Positions 21,902 through 33,520 of a DNA stretch of 64,000 bases are shown here, piece by piece (position 1 is the first letter of the stretch; each line of letters begins with the position of its first letter). The translations under genes and the position numbers were made by a program. A model generated the notes under the pieces. The model did no database searches, had not been told where the DNA came from, and saw only the letters and a program-made list of their open reading frames with translations. The stretch comes from Evernia prunastri (lineage: Eukaryota > Ascomycota > Lecanoromycetes > Lecanorales > Parmeliaceae), in contig NKYR01000067.1 of NCBI GenBank assembly GCA_003184365.1, positions 151,091 through 215,090 on the forward strand. Reading direction: 5' to 3'.

Positions 21902-23914
21902 ATGGCCATGGCTAGAGCAGAAACCATAAGTTGCCATTGCAATGAATGCAATACTCTGATATGTGTTTCACTAAACAATTGGGTCGAGGTTTCAAATTCT
22001 TACTCAACTTATGGGCGTCCTGGGACTTTCAAGGATGCAGGCCTGGAACAGGTAGAGCAGATCCGGGAGGGATCCAAGGGCTCCCAACTAGAGGGTTGCC
22101 TAGTGAAACCATTGCGATGTTCCAGTTGCAAGATGCCGTTGGGGATGAGGTGCGTGGAGGCACCGGTCGAGAAGGGCGCCAACGTGTGAGCACAGTTTTC
22201 GTTACGGTACTGTTCCTAGCAAAGACAATGGTTCACTGTACCAGCTTTGCTATCGATCTCCGTCAGGTTGCTTTACAATCCCCGAAAGACTAATTTACTT
22301 GGAGAAAGACTTCCGAACTGTGGCTTGCCTATATCATGAGGGACTGACTTTCCCCCTCTAGTAACCGCAGCTATCTAAAGCTTACCAAGATGGCAATGAA
22401 GTCTGTTACATCGGGCATTCTTGTCAAGGCAAAATTCAAGCAACGGCAGAGTGGTGATCTGGAGACTGCCACAGCAAACGCTTCGGCTCGCAAGCCGAAT
22501 GTCCCGGCGCTGACAACGTCCAAGAAGCGTTCAGCAGCCCGAAAAGATACCGCAGCATCTTCTTCGGATAAAGTCTTCGATTTGGCCATTGGATCAAACT
22601 TTGATCCTCTGCCAATTCTCGAGGAGCAAAGAAAAGACATTGACCATATTCTGACCAGTGTATACATCATGCAGCAAGATATGATCTCTCTGCAGAAAGA
22701 TGTCAGGGAATTGCAGAATAGCAGAAACCAGACATCTCAAGATATTGCTGCAGACGTCGATCTACTCACAGATGGGATCACAAAAGTCGGCAGCAGTCTA
22801 TCCGAGCTTGACACACTCAAGGTCGAGATGAAATTGATGCAGCAGCGTATCAAGCGTATGGAGGGTTCGAGATCAACAGGGCGGCAGTCACTTAGAGTAC
22901 TAGATTCTGCGCGGGTATCGAGACCAACATCGCCTACGATTGACGAAGTAGTAACTTCACACAACGATGGACCATCAAATGCTTCGCTCTCCTCAGGCAC
23001 TCGACACCCTTTGTCCGTACACCTTAACGGCTCTTCTGAAACACGGAAAACTGCCTCTGAGAGACATGATCTGGTGGATGGAAGCAATTTACCATTCCAA
23101 GGTCTTCGATTAGATTCCAAAGCCAAAACGTTACCACAGCAGAAATCGTCTACTACAAAGCCAAGGACGTCTATCAACGGCACTGCCAGCAAAGGAATCC
23201 TTGTGCCCCCTCCCAAAACACCGCACAGGGAGGCAGACCAGAATGTTAATAGGCGTAGGAGCTCAGCCGCCACTGATGTTGCTTTTCCTTTCGCGGCACC
23301 GACATCAGTCAAGGGTACTATGAATTCGATCAGGCTCCCAAAAGTTGCATTTCAGACGCAAGCTGCTTCTACTGGCTTTTATCATAACCACCAAGAAGAT
23401 CATACGTACGATGATGAGCTAGTCGACGATATCAGACCACAATCGTCGACTAAATCGCTTACTGGAAATGTTCGACGGCCAGCGAGCACGACTGCTCATT
23501 CCCGCCCAGATCGAACCATCCAACGCCCAACGCCAGAAAGGCGTGCCAAGGCGCCCGCCCTCGCCCGAACCCAGCAACGAGCACAGATCGGCTCGCAGCC
23601 ACGCCGACCACCATGATAGTAAGCGCCGCAAGACCACCGCTCTCGATGCCAACGCTCCAAGCACTTCGATCTTGGTCACCGAATCTCGAGAGCCAGGATC
23701 TAGGAGCGATCGACGCCGCGAGGAACACGTTGTCGTTAGAGTCAATGGAGCGGTTGATGGGAAATCCGTAGGAGGTCAGGCCTTGGAGAAGAAGCCAATA
23801 AAGAGGACCGGAGTGAGGGATAAACAGGGCTATCTGCTGATGGCAGATGGCACGAGGAACCCTTATTCTGTGAAGAACTTGAATACTTGGAAGAGAAGGA
23901 TGGGGGAGGCGTAG
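21902..23914 (+). CDS. Mis18/Yippee-like protein with coiled coil
   Basis: Exons are 21902-22185, 22362-23421 and 23483-23914 (591 residues). Intron 1 (176 nt) has donor GTGAGC, branch GACTGAC and acceptor TCTAG, phase 2. Intron 2 is less certain: the frame must change near 23420-23510; a 61-nt intron GTCGAC...CCAG fits in phase 0, and an 88-nt version ending at 23509 also fits. Residues 13-16 (CNEC) and 73-76 (CSSC) form two CxxC knuckles about 60 apart, followed by RSYLKLTKM. This matches the zinc-binding Mis18/Yippee-like fold; Mis18 recruits CENP-A loading factors to centromeres. A coiled coil follows (about residues 180-290), then a basic, serine-rich disordered region and a conserved-looking end (GVRDKQGYLL...NTWKRRM). 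Mis18 function is inferred from the fold; another Yippee-class role is possible. Confidence 0.65.
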
Positions 23915-24471
23915 TCGTCCGGATGAACGATTGGAGGTTAGGGATTCTGTATGTCGATACTTTGAAGGAATGGATTGTGATCCTATATAGTATCATATGG
24001 GGCTTTTGCTATCTGAGTGAGGAGGCAATACTATGCGACTACATATTATTTAACACAGTATAATGACAGATTAGTATTATAAGATGAGAGCTATACTTGC
24101 TGGCTACCGCGGTAAATGAACATAGAGTGCTACGCCTAGATTCTTGAACTCGAACCCTACAGCATGCTTCACATTCAACCCACTGCATCAGATTCGAGCG
24201 ATTGTAGGTTGCTTCATTGATCTAACACACTTTGCATGCTATGCTGTTTTAACAGTCACGACTCGCTGAAATCACTAAACCTCCTTCATTCTCGCATGAT
24301 CGCTTCGCTCGCTCACAAACATGCATGCATGCAACCTCAACCATTACACACAAGGAAACCATACCCGTCGAACCCCGCCGGCAGGACCAACAGGCAGGCG
24401 AAAAAGAGCCGTACTAGTAGAAAGGTGGGCCATGGACCCCCAAACCACACCGCGACTCGACCCCGTACGTC
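23915..24471. other. Intergenic between converging genes
   Basis: Contains the 3' ends of the Mis18-like gene and the FHA kinase gene. AT-rich from 23990 to 24120, with a short ATGCATGCATGCA run near 24320. No gene is visible. Confidence 0.5.
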
Positions 24472-27400
24472 CTAACTCTCGGCGGTAGTGTTTGCAGTGC
24501 TGAGAGTAGCCTCGTCGACCTCGCGACCCTTCCCCTTATCCTTGCTCGCCCCGAGCGCGGCGGTGCTCTCGCGGCTCTTGCGGTCCTCGGCCACCTTGAA
24601 CTTGTCCTTTTCGACCTCGACGATGAACGCCTTCTCCCCCGGCTTCCGGATGTTCTTGCTGAGGCCGACGAAGAACTCGCAGCGGAAGCGGAGGTACTCC
24701 TTGTCCCGCGCCGAGCTGGCGCCGTGCTTGGGCTCCACGACCGTGATCTCGTCTCCCGTCCGGAGTCGGCCCCACAGGTACTCCCCTTTTCCTTTCTTCA
24801 GCTTCACGCCGTTGACCCGCACGTACAGGGACGCGCGTGTGCATAAGATCGCCTCGAGCTTGGGGTGGTTCATCCAGTCCGTCTTGCCGGCGTCGATGTC
24901 CGCCTCGATGCCTGGGTACCACATCTGGATGTCGAGGGCTTGCTTGGGGATACGGTCTTCTTTGGGGTTGGGGTGAACGAAGGTGGAGTCGGGTTTGCGG
25001 CCGTAGGTGGTCAGTCTCTCCGTGATGTAGATGGCGGGTGTATGGATGGAGCCCCGTGTGGGCTGGAGGTTGCCGAAGCGGAGGGGAGGCTTGACAAAAG
25101 ATGCTGTAGCCGTCGAGGCAAGGTGAGCGGTCGCGTCGTAAATCGCGCTGGCGGTCATGGGTTGGTGAGTGGCAGAAGTCGCGTCCGCGTGCGAAGATGC
25201 GGGACGTGAGGACGCTCGAGAGATGGGCCCAGAGGTGGCGCGAGATGCGGCTTTGGCCGCTTTCTTGGCTTTGGCGACAGCGAGGGCTTCTTCGAGACGT
25301 AAGACTTCATCGTCACTATCGCCGTCATCTCGCATAATGATGTCATCGCCTGCTCCAAAGTGTTGAGATGACTCGCGGCTGTTGAACGCGGTCGATGGCA
25401 GGTCGTAATTGCTCATGTGTGCTACACGTGACTGTTGACCATCTTGATCTCCATCGTAGTTGCTGCCTCGTGAGCCAGGTCCGAACATTGGAGACAAGCT
25501 CTTCTGTCTAAGGTCTTCGATGGACGCGCGACGCACAGAAGAATATCCATCGAACATGTTGGGCTGCTCGCCAGGCGGGTGTTCAACACCAGCAGTCTTG
25601 GATCGTTTAGAAGCTCCTCCGATCTCGGGAGGTAGCATATCTTGGCTAGAAGACTTGGAGACAGGTCGAGAAGACGTGGAATCGGCCTCTTTGGACGTTG
25701 CCGGAGTGGCGTGCTTGACGTTCTCCGCTTGAGCAGGCGCGCCAGATCGAGTAGACGCCATGTTGAGCCGACTGACAAGTGCCTCGGTGCCAAGCAGACT
25801 GGGCGCACCTTCGCTATGAGTAAGAACAGGTAAACGTTGCGAATGCTGAACGTTATTTTGTGTTGTCCCTCGATTGGTGTTTGGCTGATGATCGACGTGG
25901 GTAGTGAACAAATTCGCCACGCTAGCGCCTTTGTGGCTACTAGCACGAGAATCATCGTTAAGACCTTCAGAAGACGTGTCGTAGCTTCCTGATTCTTGTC
26001 CATGTATCAGCAACGCGCGATTACCCTCTAAACCAAGGGCGCCAGAGCTAGCAAGTGCAGATGCTCCGATTTCTCCAAATAACCGATTTGTCTGCGCCAC
26101 TGGCATGAGCGGTGGCGGACCATCCATATCGGGCAGTGGTCGATCGGCCCAGGCGTCAGCCTGTTCATGGTTTCTAGCGACCATAGAGGCCGTCTCCCCC
26201 CATACATTCCGCGTCTTGTCTGGAACCCAGGCACGGGCACGTTTGGAGGCTCGAGGGTCCTCCGTTGTGTCCCCGACCGGGCCTTTCGCCGTCTCTTCTT
26301 CCTCATCGCCAATGCTTAGCTGGGACGCATGGTCGTGCAGAAAGCGCTCGGTGGGGTCGCTGAGAACACAATCAGGCGCATCTGCCGGGCCTTCAGCTTC
26401 GAGATGCCATGGATGCTCCAACAATTCCTCGTCGGAAGCACGTTCGGATGCATCCGTCACGAGCATCAGAGACAGAAAGTCAATGGCCGACGCTGATACA
26501 CCTACCATCTTCAAACGCTCCCAGTTCACCGGCTTGTGCATAACATTCCATAGCATATCCTCACCCTGAGGATCGTGTTTGGCCGTAAAAGGCGGCTCTT
26601 TGGAGAGCAAGTGGTAAAGCACGGCACCAAGGCCCCATACGTCAACAGAGTGCTGATATGGGAACGTGTGATCATACCTGTTACGATGTAATCAGTACGG
26701 CATGTCCTATAACGAGCCTAGTCTTTACTTACTTTGGATTTGGACGCGAACGCTTAGTTGGCACAGAGGCTTTGACTCTCTGATATCCCGGGTAGACCTC
26801 AGGGGCACAGTACATCATTGTACCGCAGAAAGTCTTGAGGAAAGTTTCGCTGTCGGCGACGATTTTCGAGAGTCCAAAATCAGATAGCTTGAAAACGAAA
26901 GGACAGTCGCTTTCCATTAGGATGTTGTCGGGCTTCAAGTCGCGGTGGGTGATGCCGCGCCTGTGCAAGTAGTCGATAGCTTGCAAAATCTGCCGAGCGA
27001 CATGCTTGCCCATATACTCGGGCATCGGAGACTCACGACGCATCCATGTGCTGAGGTCTCCAAGGCGAACGAATTCCATAACAATGAAAAGCCATTGTGA
27101 TGTCTCGTGATGGTCGACGTACTTTACAATGTTCGGCTGGCAGCGTATTAGTTTTGCCACTTCTTGTGAGAGGACAAGAGCACTTACGTGTCTCAAACCC
27201 TTGATGACGTTAAGCTCATTGTAGATTTTGCTTGAAAGGCTTCCTTCTTTGGCAAGACGCTTTTTATCCAACTGTTTCACAGCGAACACTACACCATCTC
27301 TCTTCGACGATAACTTGTACACGTTTGCAAAGGCTCCAGAGCCAATGAAGCCAACGACGTTGTACTTAGCACCGCCATTCCAGTACATGCCATGATAATT

Positions 27401-28343
27401 GCCTGCAGTCGCAGCAGCCAGGAGGGAAGGGTGGGGAGACGAATGTGTCTCAACACCCTGGGGCAAGGCGTGCATGGGGACCTGCTTTTACGTCAGGAAT
27501 TGTGGCAGCACTGAGCGATTTGGAGCTTGAAAAACTCACTGGAAGAATGTCAGGAGCGTTGCCATTTTTCGTAGCTTCAGCAATGAACCTATGTTGTCGT
27601 TCGGCTTGCTCGACACATTTGATATATGCAAAACAATTCTGATTGTACTTCTCTTGTCCAAGTTCACTTCTTGCAGGAATTTTGACACTGAATCTGATAG
27701 ACTGCCCATACTGCTTTCCCCGGAGAGGAAGCTCAATAGTGTCACCATTGCAAAGGGTATGCTGTGATTCGCGATTGGGTTCTAAGGATTTGGTCTTAGG
27801 GCCATGCAAGACGACGTTATCAACGATTGTACCATTGACGGAAGTGTCCTCGATCATGAGACTTCCATTGTTTTTCATGAAGATTCGAAAATGTCTGTTG
27901 CTGAGCATGTTGTTGTCGTTGTCGCTGAGCAACAAGTCACACCTCGCAGGGTTCCGGCCGAATGTAAAACCCAGACCAAGATTGTGAACCTTTGAGGAAA
28001 AGCGAAGGGCGATATCTTTGGTAGGTCCGTCCAACACGGAATGGCTTGAATCAGAACGCTTGTTATGTGAGATTTCTGGATCGTCAGGATCATCACTCGG
28101 TCGTATGTCGCCTCCGGTGATCATATCTTCATCAGGAGCTTCGTATACGTGGGACATACCGTGATTCTGCAGAATGTGTTGATGTGCTCCTTTAGCAGTG
28201 AGCTCGACAGCCGCATGGGCCGCCGGCGACGTTGGAAGAAGGATACAAATGATATCGGATTCATCTTGCATACTTAGTATGCTGTCAAATCCTTCTTTAC
28301 GCACGACAGGCTGAGTAGCAGGTTGAGTGCATTTTTCCTCCAT
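24472..28343 (-). CDS. FHA-domain Ser/Thr kinase, Rad53/Chk2-like
   Basis: Four exons: 28343-27540, 27481-27188, 27136-26733 and 26677-24472, with introns of 58, 51 and 55 nt (donors GTGAGT, GTAAGT, GTAAGT). The product is 1235 residues. Residues about 122-225 are an FHA phosphothreonine-binding domain (FGR at 128-130, SNRH 148-151, VNG 169-171). The kinase domain spans about 308-590 with all catalytic motifs: GSGAFANVY, AVK (Lys 337), HRDLKPDN, DFGLS and APE. A long disordered Ser-rich region follows. Residues roughly 1035-1165 (YGRKPDSTF ... LYVRVNGVKL ... GDEITVV) resemble a second, degenerate FHA domain. FHA-kinase-FHA is the layout of budding-yeast Rad53; Pezizomycotina also have a second Chk2-like kinase (Neurospora MUS-59 type). 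A DNA-damage checkpoint role is therefore likely but inferred. The gene's last 600 bp are markedly GC-rich. Confidence 0.88.
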
Positions 28344-28424
28344 GGCGTCAAAATGTTTGTACCGAGAAGACTCTATCGGTAGTCGGCCGTTGCAATTGAT
28401 ATTGATCCCTCCTTTGTGTAGTGC

Positions 28425-29109
28425 CTAAGACCAAGACCATTTCAAGTCAGCAATACGCACTGTCTGTGAGACATAGATGGGGAAGGCTTGATACGTCACA
28501 CAGCAGTGATCATGGCCGTGAAGAATCAAGGCAAGTCCGAAACACGTTTCGTTGTAGGAACGGAGGATGGTGTCGTAGACTTACGACACGATCTTTGAGA
28601 CGTTTTGTAAGCCGAGTGCCTCCTACTATTATCTCAGTGTCACAAGAAGACGAGCTGCTATAGGCGTCGTTAAAGACTCTGTCATTGACCTCTTCTCGAT
28701 GGACACGGTCAAAGCGGTTAACGCGACTGTCGATATCCTTGCTGTTGTCAAGGTTGCGCTCACTGGGATTAACAAGCTCGTCACCACTAAGGTCCCAGTC
28801 ACTGGGTTGAGCGGCGTTAGTATCGCCGGGGTCGAGATCACAGTAATCTCCAGTAGGTAACTGGGACGAGAGCTCTGAGTAGTCTAGGTCACCAAAAGGC
28901 AAATCCTGGCGGTAGAATACGTCAGGCTGGCTATCAGGTATCTCAGATGGCAGGTAGGGATCAGGCTGGCTATCCGGAATTTCGGCCGGAAGATCTGAGC
29001 GTGTGCTCTGGCACTCTTCATACTGGTCAGCGTTGTCTTCTTCGTGGAGCGAGAAACGAGAGCGATAGCGGTCTGCTCGGTCAAGGTTGTTACGAGCGAT
29101 GAAAGACAT
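28425..29109 (-). CDS. Small acidic protein, unknown function
   Basis: Exon 1 is 29109-28585; a 121-nt intron (donor GTAAGT, acceptor CACAG, phase 0) leads to a short exon 28463-28425, giving 187 residues. The protein opens MSFIARNNLDRADRYRSRFS and is rich in Asp, Ser and Pro. A short duplication (AEIPDSQPD then SEIPDSQPD) lies near residues 40-65. A basic patch (GGTRLTKRLKDRV) closes exon 1. No domain is recognised. Its ATG lies 766 bp from the kinase start in the same orientation, and only about 80 bp separate its stop from that ATG, so it is tightly packed upstream of the kinase gene. The alternative is that exon 1 simply reads through to a stop at 28510 (199 residues). Confidence 0.55.
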
Positions 29110-29603
29110 TGTTGCAAGATGGTAATGCTACTTTGTGCGTTGTGGTGGGGTAGTGTCAGGCGAGTACGGAGGCCGCAGGGTGAGGTAGGTGAGGTAGTAC
29201 GGCACCACTTCTGCGATCTGCCGAGTGGCAACGATATGTGTAGAGCTTGAAGCAAAGTATCTGAAGGCCTCTAAGGCCAGCTTGGATGGAGAAGAGGTTG
29301 ATGGAAGAGGTGCTGGGGAAGGTGGTAGGTAGGAGTTTTAAGGGAGGAAGAAAAGTGAAATGAGATCTGTGGGCATACATAGCAACGACCCCAGTCACAC
29401 AAAATCGGTCTAACCTCGGGCAATGGTAACCAATAGTTCTCAGTATCTTTCTTTCCAAAAATCTTCCCCAACCATCAATCATAGCACCACATAACCTTTA
29501 GCTGTACGTTCCCTTTCCGACGGCTCTATCCCCTTATCCTCTTGCCGCGCTGTCCGAGTCTTGAAGCTAACTCTCATGCAGTCCTAGTGATGACATTGCA
29601 ACA

Positions 29604-30137
29604 ATGCCCTCCAGCGAACGGGTTCGATTACCATGAATCCAAACTCAATCAGCTCAAGAGGAGCATGGGCCCTTTTATACTGAATTGCTTCCCCCCCTTA
29701 GAGCTACTGACAATAAATCTCCAGAACACTCTGACAGCAATCTTGACCTTTTCAGAGCGCATACAAAAAGAATCAGAGACGAAGACTTCGCGTAAGCAAC
29801 AAGACTAGCACAGCAATCAGAGAGAAGCCAACAGAGAGAAAGGACTGATAGCATCAACAGTACAAGCAACAATGAAGACAGACAGCAATCAGAGCAGAGC
29901 GAACCCACCACCACTACCGCAACGGTCTCAAAGATCAAGCATCTATTTGGGTGGCTGATATGGAGGTCTGGGAAGAGAAAAAGGATGCATGCAACGAGTA
30001 TATACAATAGGAAGCGAAAAGCTGAGGCTTGGAGTCATTTTTCATATAGTTTCGGGAGATCTACAAGTCTAACGTCATACGCTCTAGATCATCCACGCGC
30101 AGTGAAGTCAGCTGATCCAAGAATGATAATGGGCTGA
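29604..30137 (+). pseudogene. Broken frame with two in-frame stops
   Basis: A 178-codon reading frame opens MPSSERVRLP at 29604 and closes at a TGA at 30135-30137. It is interrupted by TGA at 29634-29636 and TAA at about 29790. Both stops could come from single C-to-T changes (CGA to TGA, CAA to TAA), the change RIP produces on this strand. Between and after the stops the sequence keeps a protein-like, Gln/Ser/Glu-rich composition (QQSERSQQRERTD, KIKHLFGWLIWRSGKRKR). A 45-nt intron could remove the second stop, but its acceptor is poor. No homology is recognised. It may be a decayed gene or a chance long frame. Confidence 0.4.
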
Positions 30138-31619
30138 TGAGCTTCTCTACAGACATAAAGGTCAGTGGATTAGGAATGAGAAGAGCCTAATAGGATGCAG
30201 TGGTCTTGAGGAGAGTAGCTTTGTCTTTATGGCATTGCGCCCGGTGGCTACAAAGACTTCTGTCTGAACTTCCCAAGACATCATCATATCTCTCAGCAAA
30301 CATGAAGAGAAGCTAACATATGTGTTTCTGCATAGCGAGGTTTGCTCCATGGAACAAGGTGGAAACCTGGTGTGTAGATGGCTTTTAGATGCCCTTTCAC
30401 GGAAGCCCAAAGCACGGATGGTGCGAGCTGGTACTTCTGACTCGCCTGAGAGGCAAACTATGAAAGCATCGAACACGCGAGAGGAATTTTGAAGAAGGGG
30501 CAAGAGACTTCGATTGGTAACTTGAGCGAAGAAGGGGCCGTCGCCATGCTTTGGCCTGCAGATTCATGTCATGCTACCAAACCTTTGCCGTGTAAGGGCA
30601 CATTCTGGCCGCAACTTTCGCCATTCCAATGCAATCGTCGAATCAGATGGTGCGTCACGTGGGTCGACGAGGACTGCGTACGTGTTTCCCGCAATGCTTC
30701 GCTCATTCTAGAGATAGCCCATGCTTTTAAAATATCCCGTCCAAGACCTCCATTCCAAGGACGTGTTTCCGGGCTCTGTGCATTTCTTTGCCACAGGAGA
30801 CCTGAGAGCAGATGTGCCGAGTCACAAAGCTGACAGTATATGCTTGTCGATGCTCTGCAACTCTTCCTCACTTACGACTACACTCTCGTCTTGTCCGTGA
30901 GCTCATTTGACGGGGATATTCCGTGAGGCTGTCGGTGGGCTGCCGGAGAACGATGGCACCACTACACTCCGCTGGTGGATGATCATACAAATTCAGACTT
31001 AATGCATTCGCATGCTTGGAGCATTGACAGGGATCTACGCGCCGGTGCTGTTTCGGCTCTGTTGGTCATCCTAGATTTATGCTGAGGGGCTAGATCGAGA
31101 TCCGAATAGCCATTTCCTTCACGTTGCTACAGCTGCAATCATTTATAAGAGAATTTCATGCTTTTTGTGGATCAGGAATAACTGAGGAAGGAGCTTGAAG
31201 TAAAGAGAATGCCTAATAATCCCCTTGAGCATGCTCGACAGCAGATGGACAATGACAAGAGCCAGGAGGTACGATATTCGATATCCGGGCCACGAAGCGG
31301 CAGCATCTGTCATGCGAAAGTCCAATGTATCCAACGAATTAAATAACCGGCAGTAAGTGAGGCAATCAAAGACTGCAATCGTCGACGATCGTGCCATGTA
31401 TCTAAAGCACACCTGTACTGACGTCCAAATGCGATATGAGCCTGCGCCAAGATGCCAGCATGGATCAATCGTGTCTCCATTGAAACGGTATACGCCCTCA
31501 ACAATATACCGCTCATCTCTCTTCCCTATCGACGACCACAACCACACTCTCTCATCCCCACACAATCACTCCCCTACACAGCAGCGGAGCCCACCCCCAA
31601 ATCGCCCTCACCCTTCTCC
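30138..31619. other. Gene-poor interval
   Basis: Only short frames appear (30162-30503, 30489-30833, 31143-31565), none with splice support or coding texture. Confidence 0.45.
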
Positions 31620-32440
31620 CTAGCCAGTACTGACCGTCTCTCCCACAGCGCTCCATTCACCCCACATCAAGGGCCGAAACTGGGCATTGACGCCGCTATT
31701 CCGGATCCGCTACCACACCAGTCAGCCACCACCAGCACCGCCCGGGATTCAGTCAACTCTCCACGTACAAACTGGCCCCTCGCGTTCCGCCGCGCTTCCT
31801 CCTCCAGCGTGATCCGATCCTGTTGCGAAGCCACGACGCCCGGCTGCGGCAACACCTAAAAACACAGCCGACGTCAGCTCCTCTTCCCATCCCACCGCGC
31901 CCCATTCTCTCTCCCACGCTCACTCACATTCTTCAGCTTCCGAACCCCGCCCTCCCCATGCCCATCCATAATCCCAGCCGCTCTCCCCTCCCCCTTCTCC
32001 CCCTTAACCATTCTCCCCCCTCCATCCGCATTCCCCACCCCCTCCCCCTCCCTCTCCCTCCCCCCCTCTCCAGACCAAACAATCCTCACCTCCCCCACCC
32101 ACACCCTTCCCCCAACCCCCGCCCTCAACACATACCCCACCCGCATCCGCGCCGGATCGTACGCCGCCAGGAACCCCGCTAGCCCCACGTACGTCGTGCG
32201 GTAGACAAAGGCAGCGCAGCCGTCGTTGGTGGGTTGGATGGTGAGCGAGGGCGGCGTGCAGCTGGCGTGTATGACGCAGCCGGTGTGTCGTTGTTCTGTC
32301 GGCTTCGTGGCGGTGGTGGCGGCGGTGGGGGTGTTGGTGGGGGTGTTGGCCGTGTTGATGGCCGTGATGGGCATGTTGAACGCGGTGAATGTGTCCGGGT
32401 GGGGGAAGGAGGACATGTCGAGTACGATGGCTTCGTCCAT
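31620..32440 (-). CDS. Hypothetical three-exon protein
   Basis: Exons are 32440-31928, 31855-31769 and 31709-31620. Intron 1 (72 nt) has donor GTGAGT, a GCTGAC branch and a T-rich tract ending TTTAG. Intron 2 (59 nt) has donor GTACGT, branch GCTGAC and acceptor GGTAG. Both are phase 0, giving 229 residues. The N-terminus is MDEAIVLDMSSFPHPDTF; a Thr/Ala/Asn-rich linker follows, then a compact part with three cysteines (GCVIHASCTPP, GCAAFVYRTTY), a Gly/Glu/Arg low-complexity loop, and a well-formed end (GVNAQFRPLMWGEWSAVG). No signal peptide or known domain is seen. The good splice signals and closing exon argue it is real. The low-complexity loop creates strong purine/pyrimidine asymmetry around 31960-32110. 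Confidence 0.6.
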
Positions 32441-33136
32441 TGGTGCGCGTTGATAGAAAAGAAAGAGAGAAGGATGGACGGATTGGATCGTATGGGAATG
32501 CCAAGGCTGGAAATAGGGTACGGTGAGGTTCGAGCGTCGGGATGACGGGGGTGTTGATGCTGTGTAACCGTAAGCAGCGGGGTTGTTTGTAGGGGGAAGT
32601 AAAATAAAAATCGGCAATCTTCGTAGCCATCATTGGGGAAGGTTGAAGAAAGCCGAGGGATAAGCGGGGTTTAGGCTAGCGATGAGGGGTGTATGTTTTG
32701 TGTTGAAAGAGAGAATGTTGCACGCTTCTCGCTCGCTCGCTCAAAACTCAACACCGGCGGCTTCTTCTCAAGCATTGAGGAGCGCCGAGGGCGTTTCGAC
32801 TAGGTGCGGAAACATCCTTTGCCTCTGCCATCGAAGCGGCAGCCGCATGACTCGGTCCGCCCCATGAGGTGTTGTCTGATTGTCATCAGCCTTTAAATTC
32901 TAGCTTTGAAGGGGAGGACCAGGTCGAGGATGGGAAGGAATTGGAGAGGCGCTGGGAGTTGGGAGTTGGCAGTTACTGCGAGAGGAGAATGGAGGTGGGG
33001 TGAGGTTGGGATTTGAGATTGAGAATGAGTGTCCAATCCATATGCTGCCCCCGCTTGCCTGCTATGCTGCTCGCTGCATCGCCACTAATGGACGCGTTCC
33101 AGCCAATATCAACCGAGCACCCGCCGAGGCTGAGGC
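32441..33136. other. Intergenic, left edge of duplicated unit
   Basis: Holds the promoter of the three-exon gene and, from about 32986, the left end of a duplicated segment (GGAGGTGGGGTGAGGTTG...), which recurs at 34217. No other gene is visible. Confidence 0.5.
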
Positions 33137-33520
33137 TCAATCATCGTAAACACACGGCCAAATCTTATCCTCACTCCCCTGTTCAGGAATGCAACGTAGA
33201 CGAAAGGCTCTATTGCACCCAGTACGTTCTCGGTAAGCATGATCTATCTCAAACGAGATCGAATGATCCTTTCTGTATTGCCAATCTCTGTCGGCCATTG
33301 CCTCCACATTCGTTTTAGCCTTAAGCGCCCAGATCACGATTTTTTTCTGGAGACCAGACTCCTCCTTATCATACCAAGTGACTACCCCCTTCAAATCTGG
33401 CATGCGGTTTTTATTGGTGTCAGCAGAACCAGCCGTATTGTTACCTCCAGCGGGGTTCCCAGCGGCCGATTCTGGCGATCCAACGTTGTCCCCGACGACG
33501 GTTTCTGGCGAACTGGACAT
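33137..33520 (-). CDS. Small-family paralogue A
   Basis: The 127-residue frame starts at ATG 33520. The first 38 residues are Gly/Ser/Asn-rich (disordered); the rest (from RMPDLKGVVTWYD) looks like one folded domain ending IWPCVYDD. The domain parallels the repeated domain of paralogue B in layout: Lys/Glu/hydrophobic strand, a Lys-rich turn, a FEI/EFT strand, then a basic strand. Upstream, both paralogues keep what looks like a leader intron (CCAG followed by GTAAGA on the minus strand near 33770 and 35455). No signal peptide, membrane segment or known domain is seen. Function unknown. Confidence 0.55.
   Translation of the reverse strand: MSSSPETVVGDNVGSPESAAGNPAGGNNTAGSADTNKNRMPDLKGVVTWYDKEESGLQKKIVIWALKAKTNVEAMADRDWQYRKDHSISFEIDHAYRERTGCNRAFRLRCIPEQGSEDKIWPCVYDD

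Noticed and set aside
22141..22361. Alternative 46-nt intron (GTGCGT...CACAG) and extra exon in the Mis18-like gene
   Set aside because: It also keeps an open frame, but the single 176-nt intron with GTGAGC donor and CTGAC branch gives better signals and a smoother protein.
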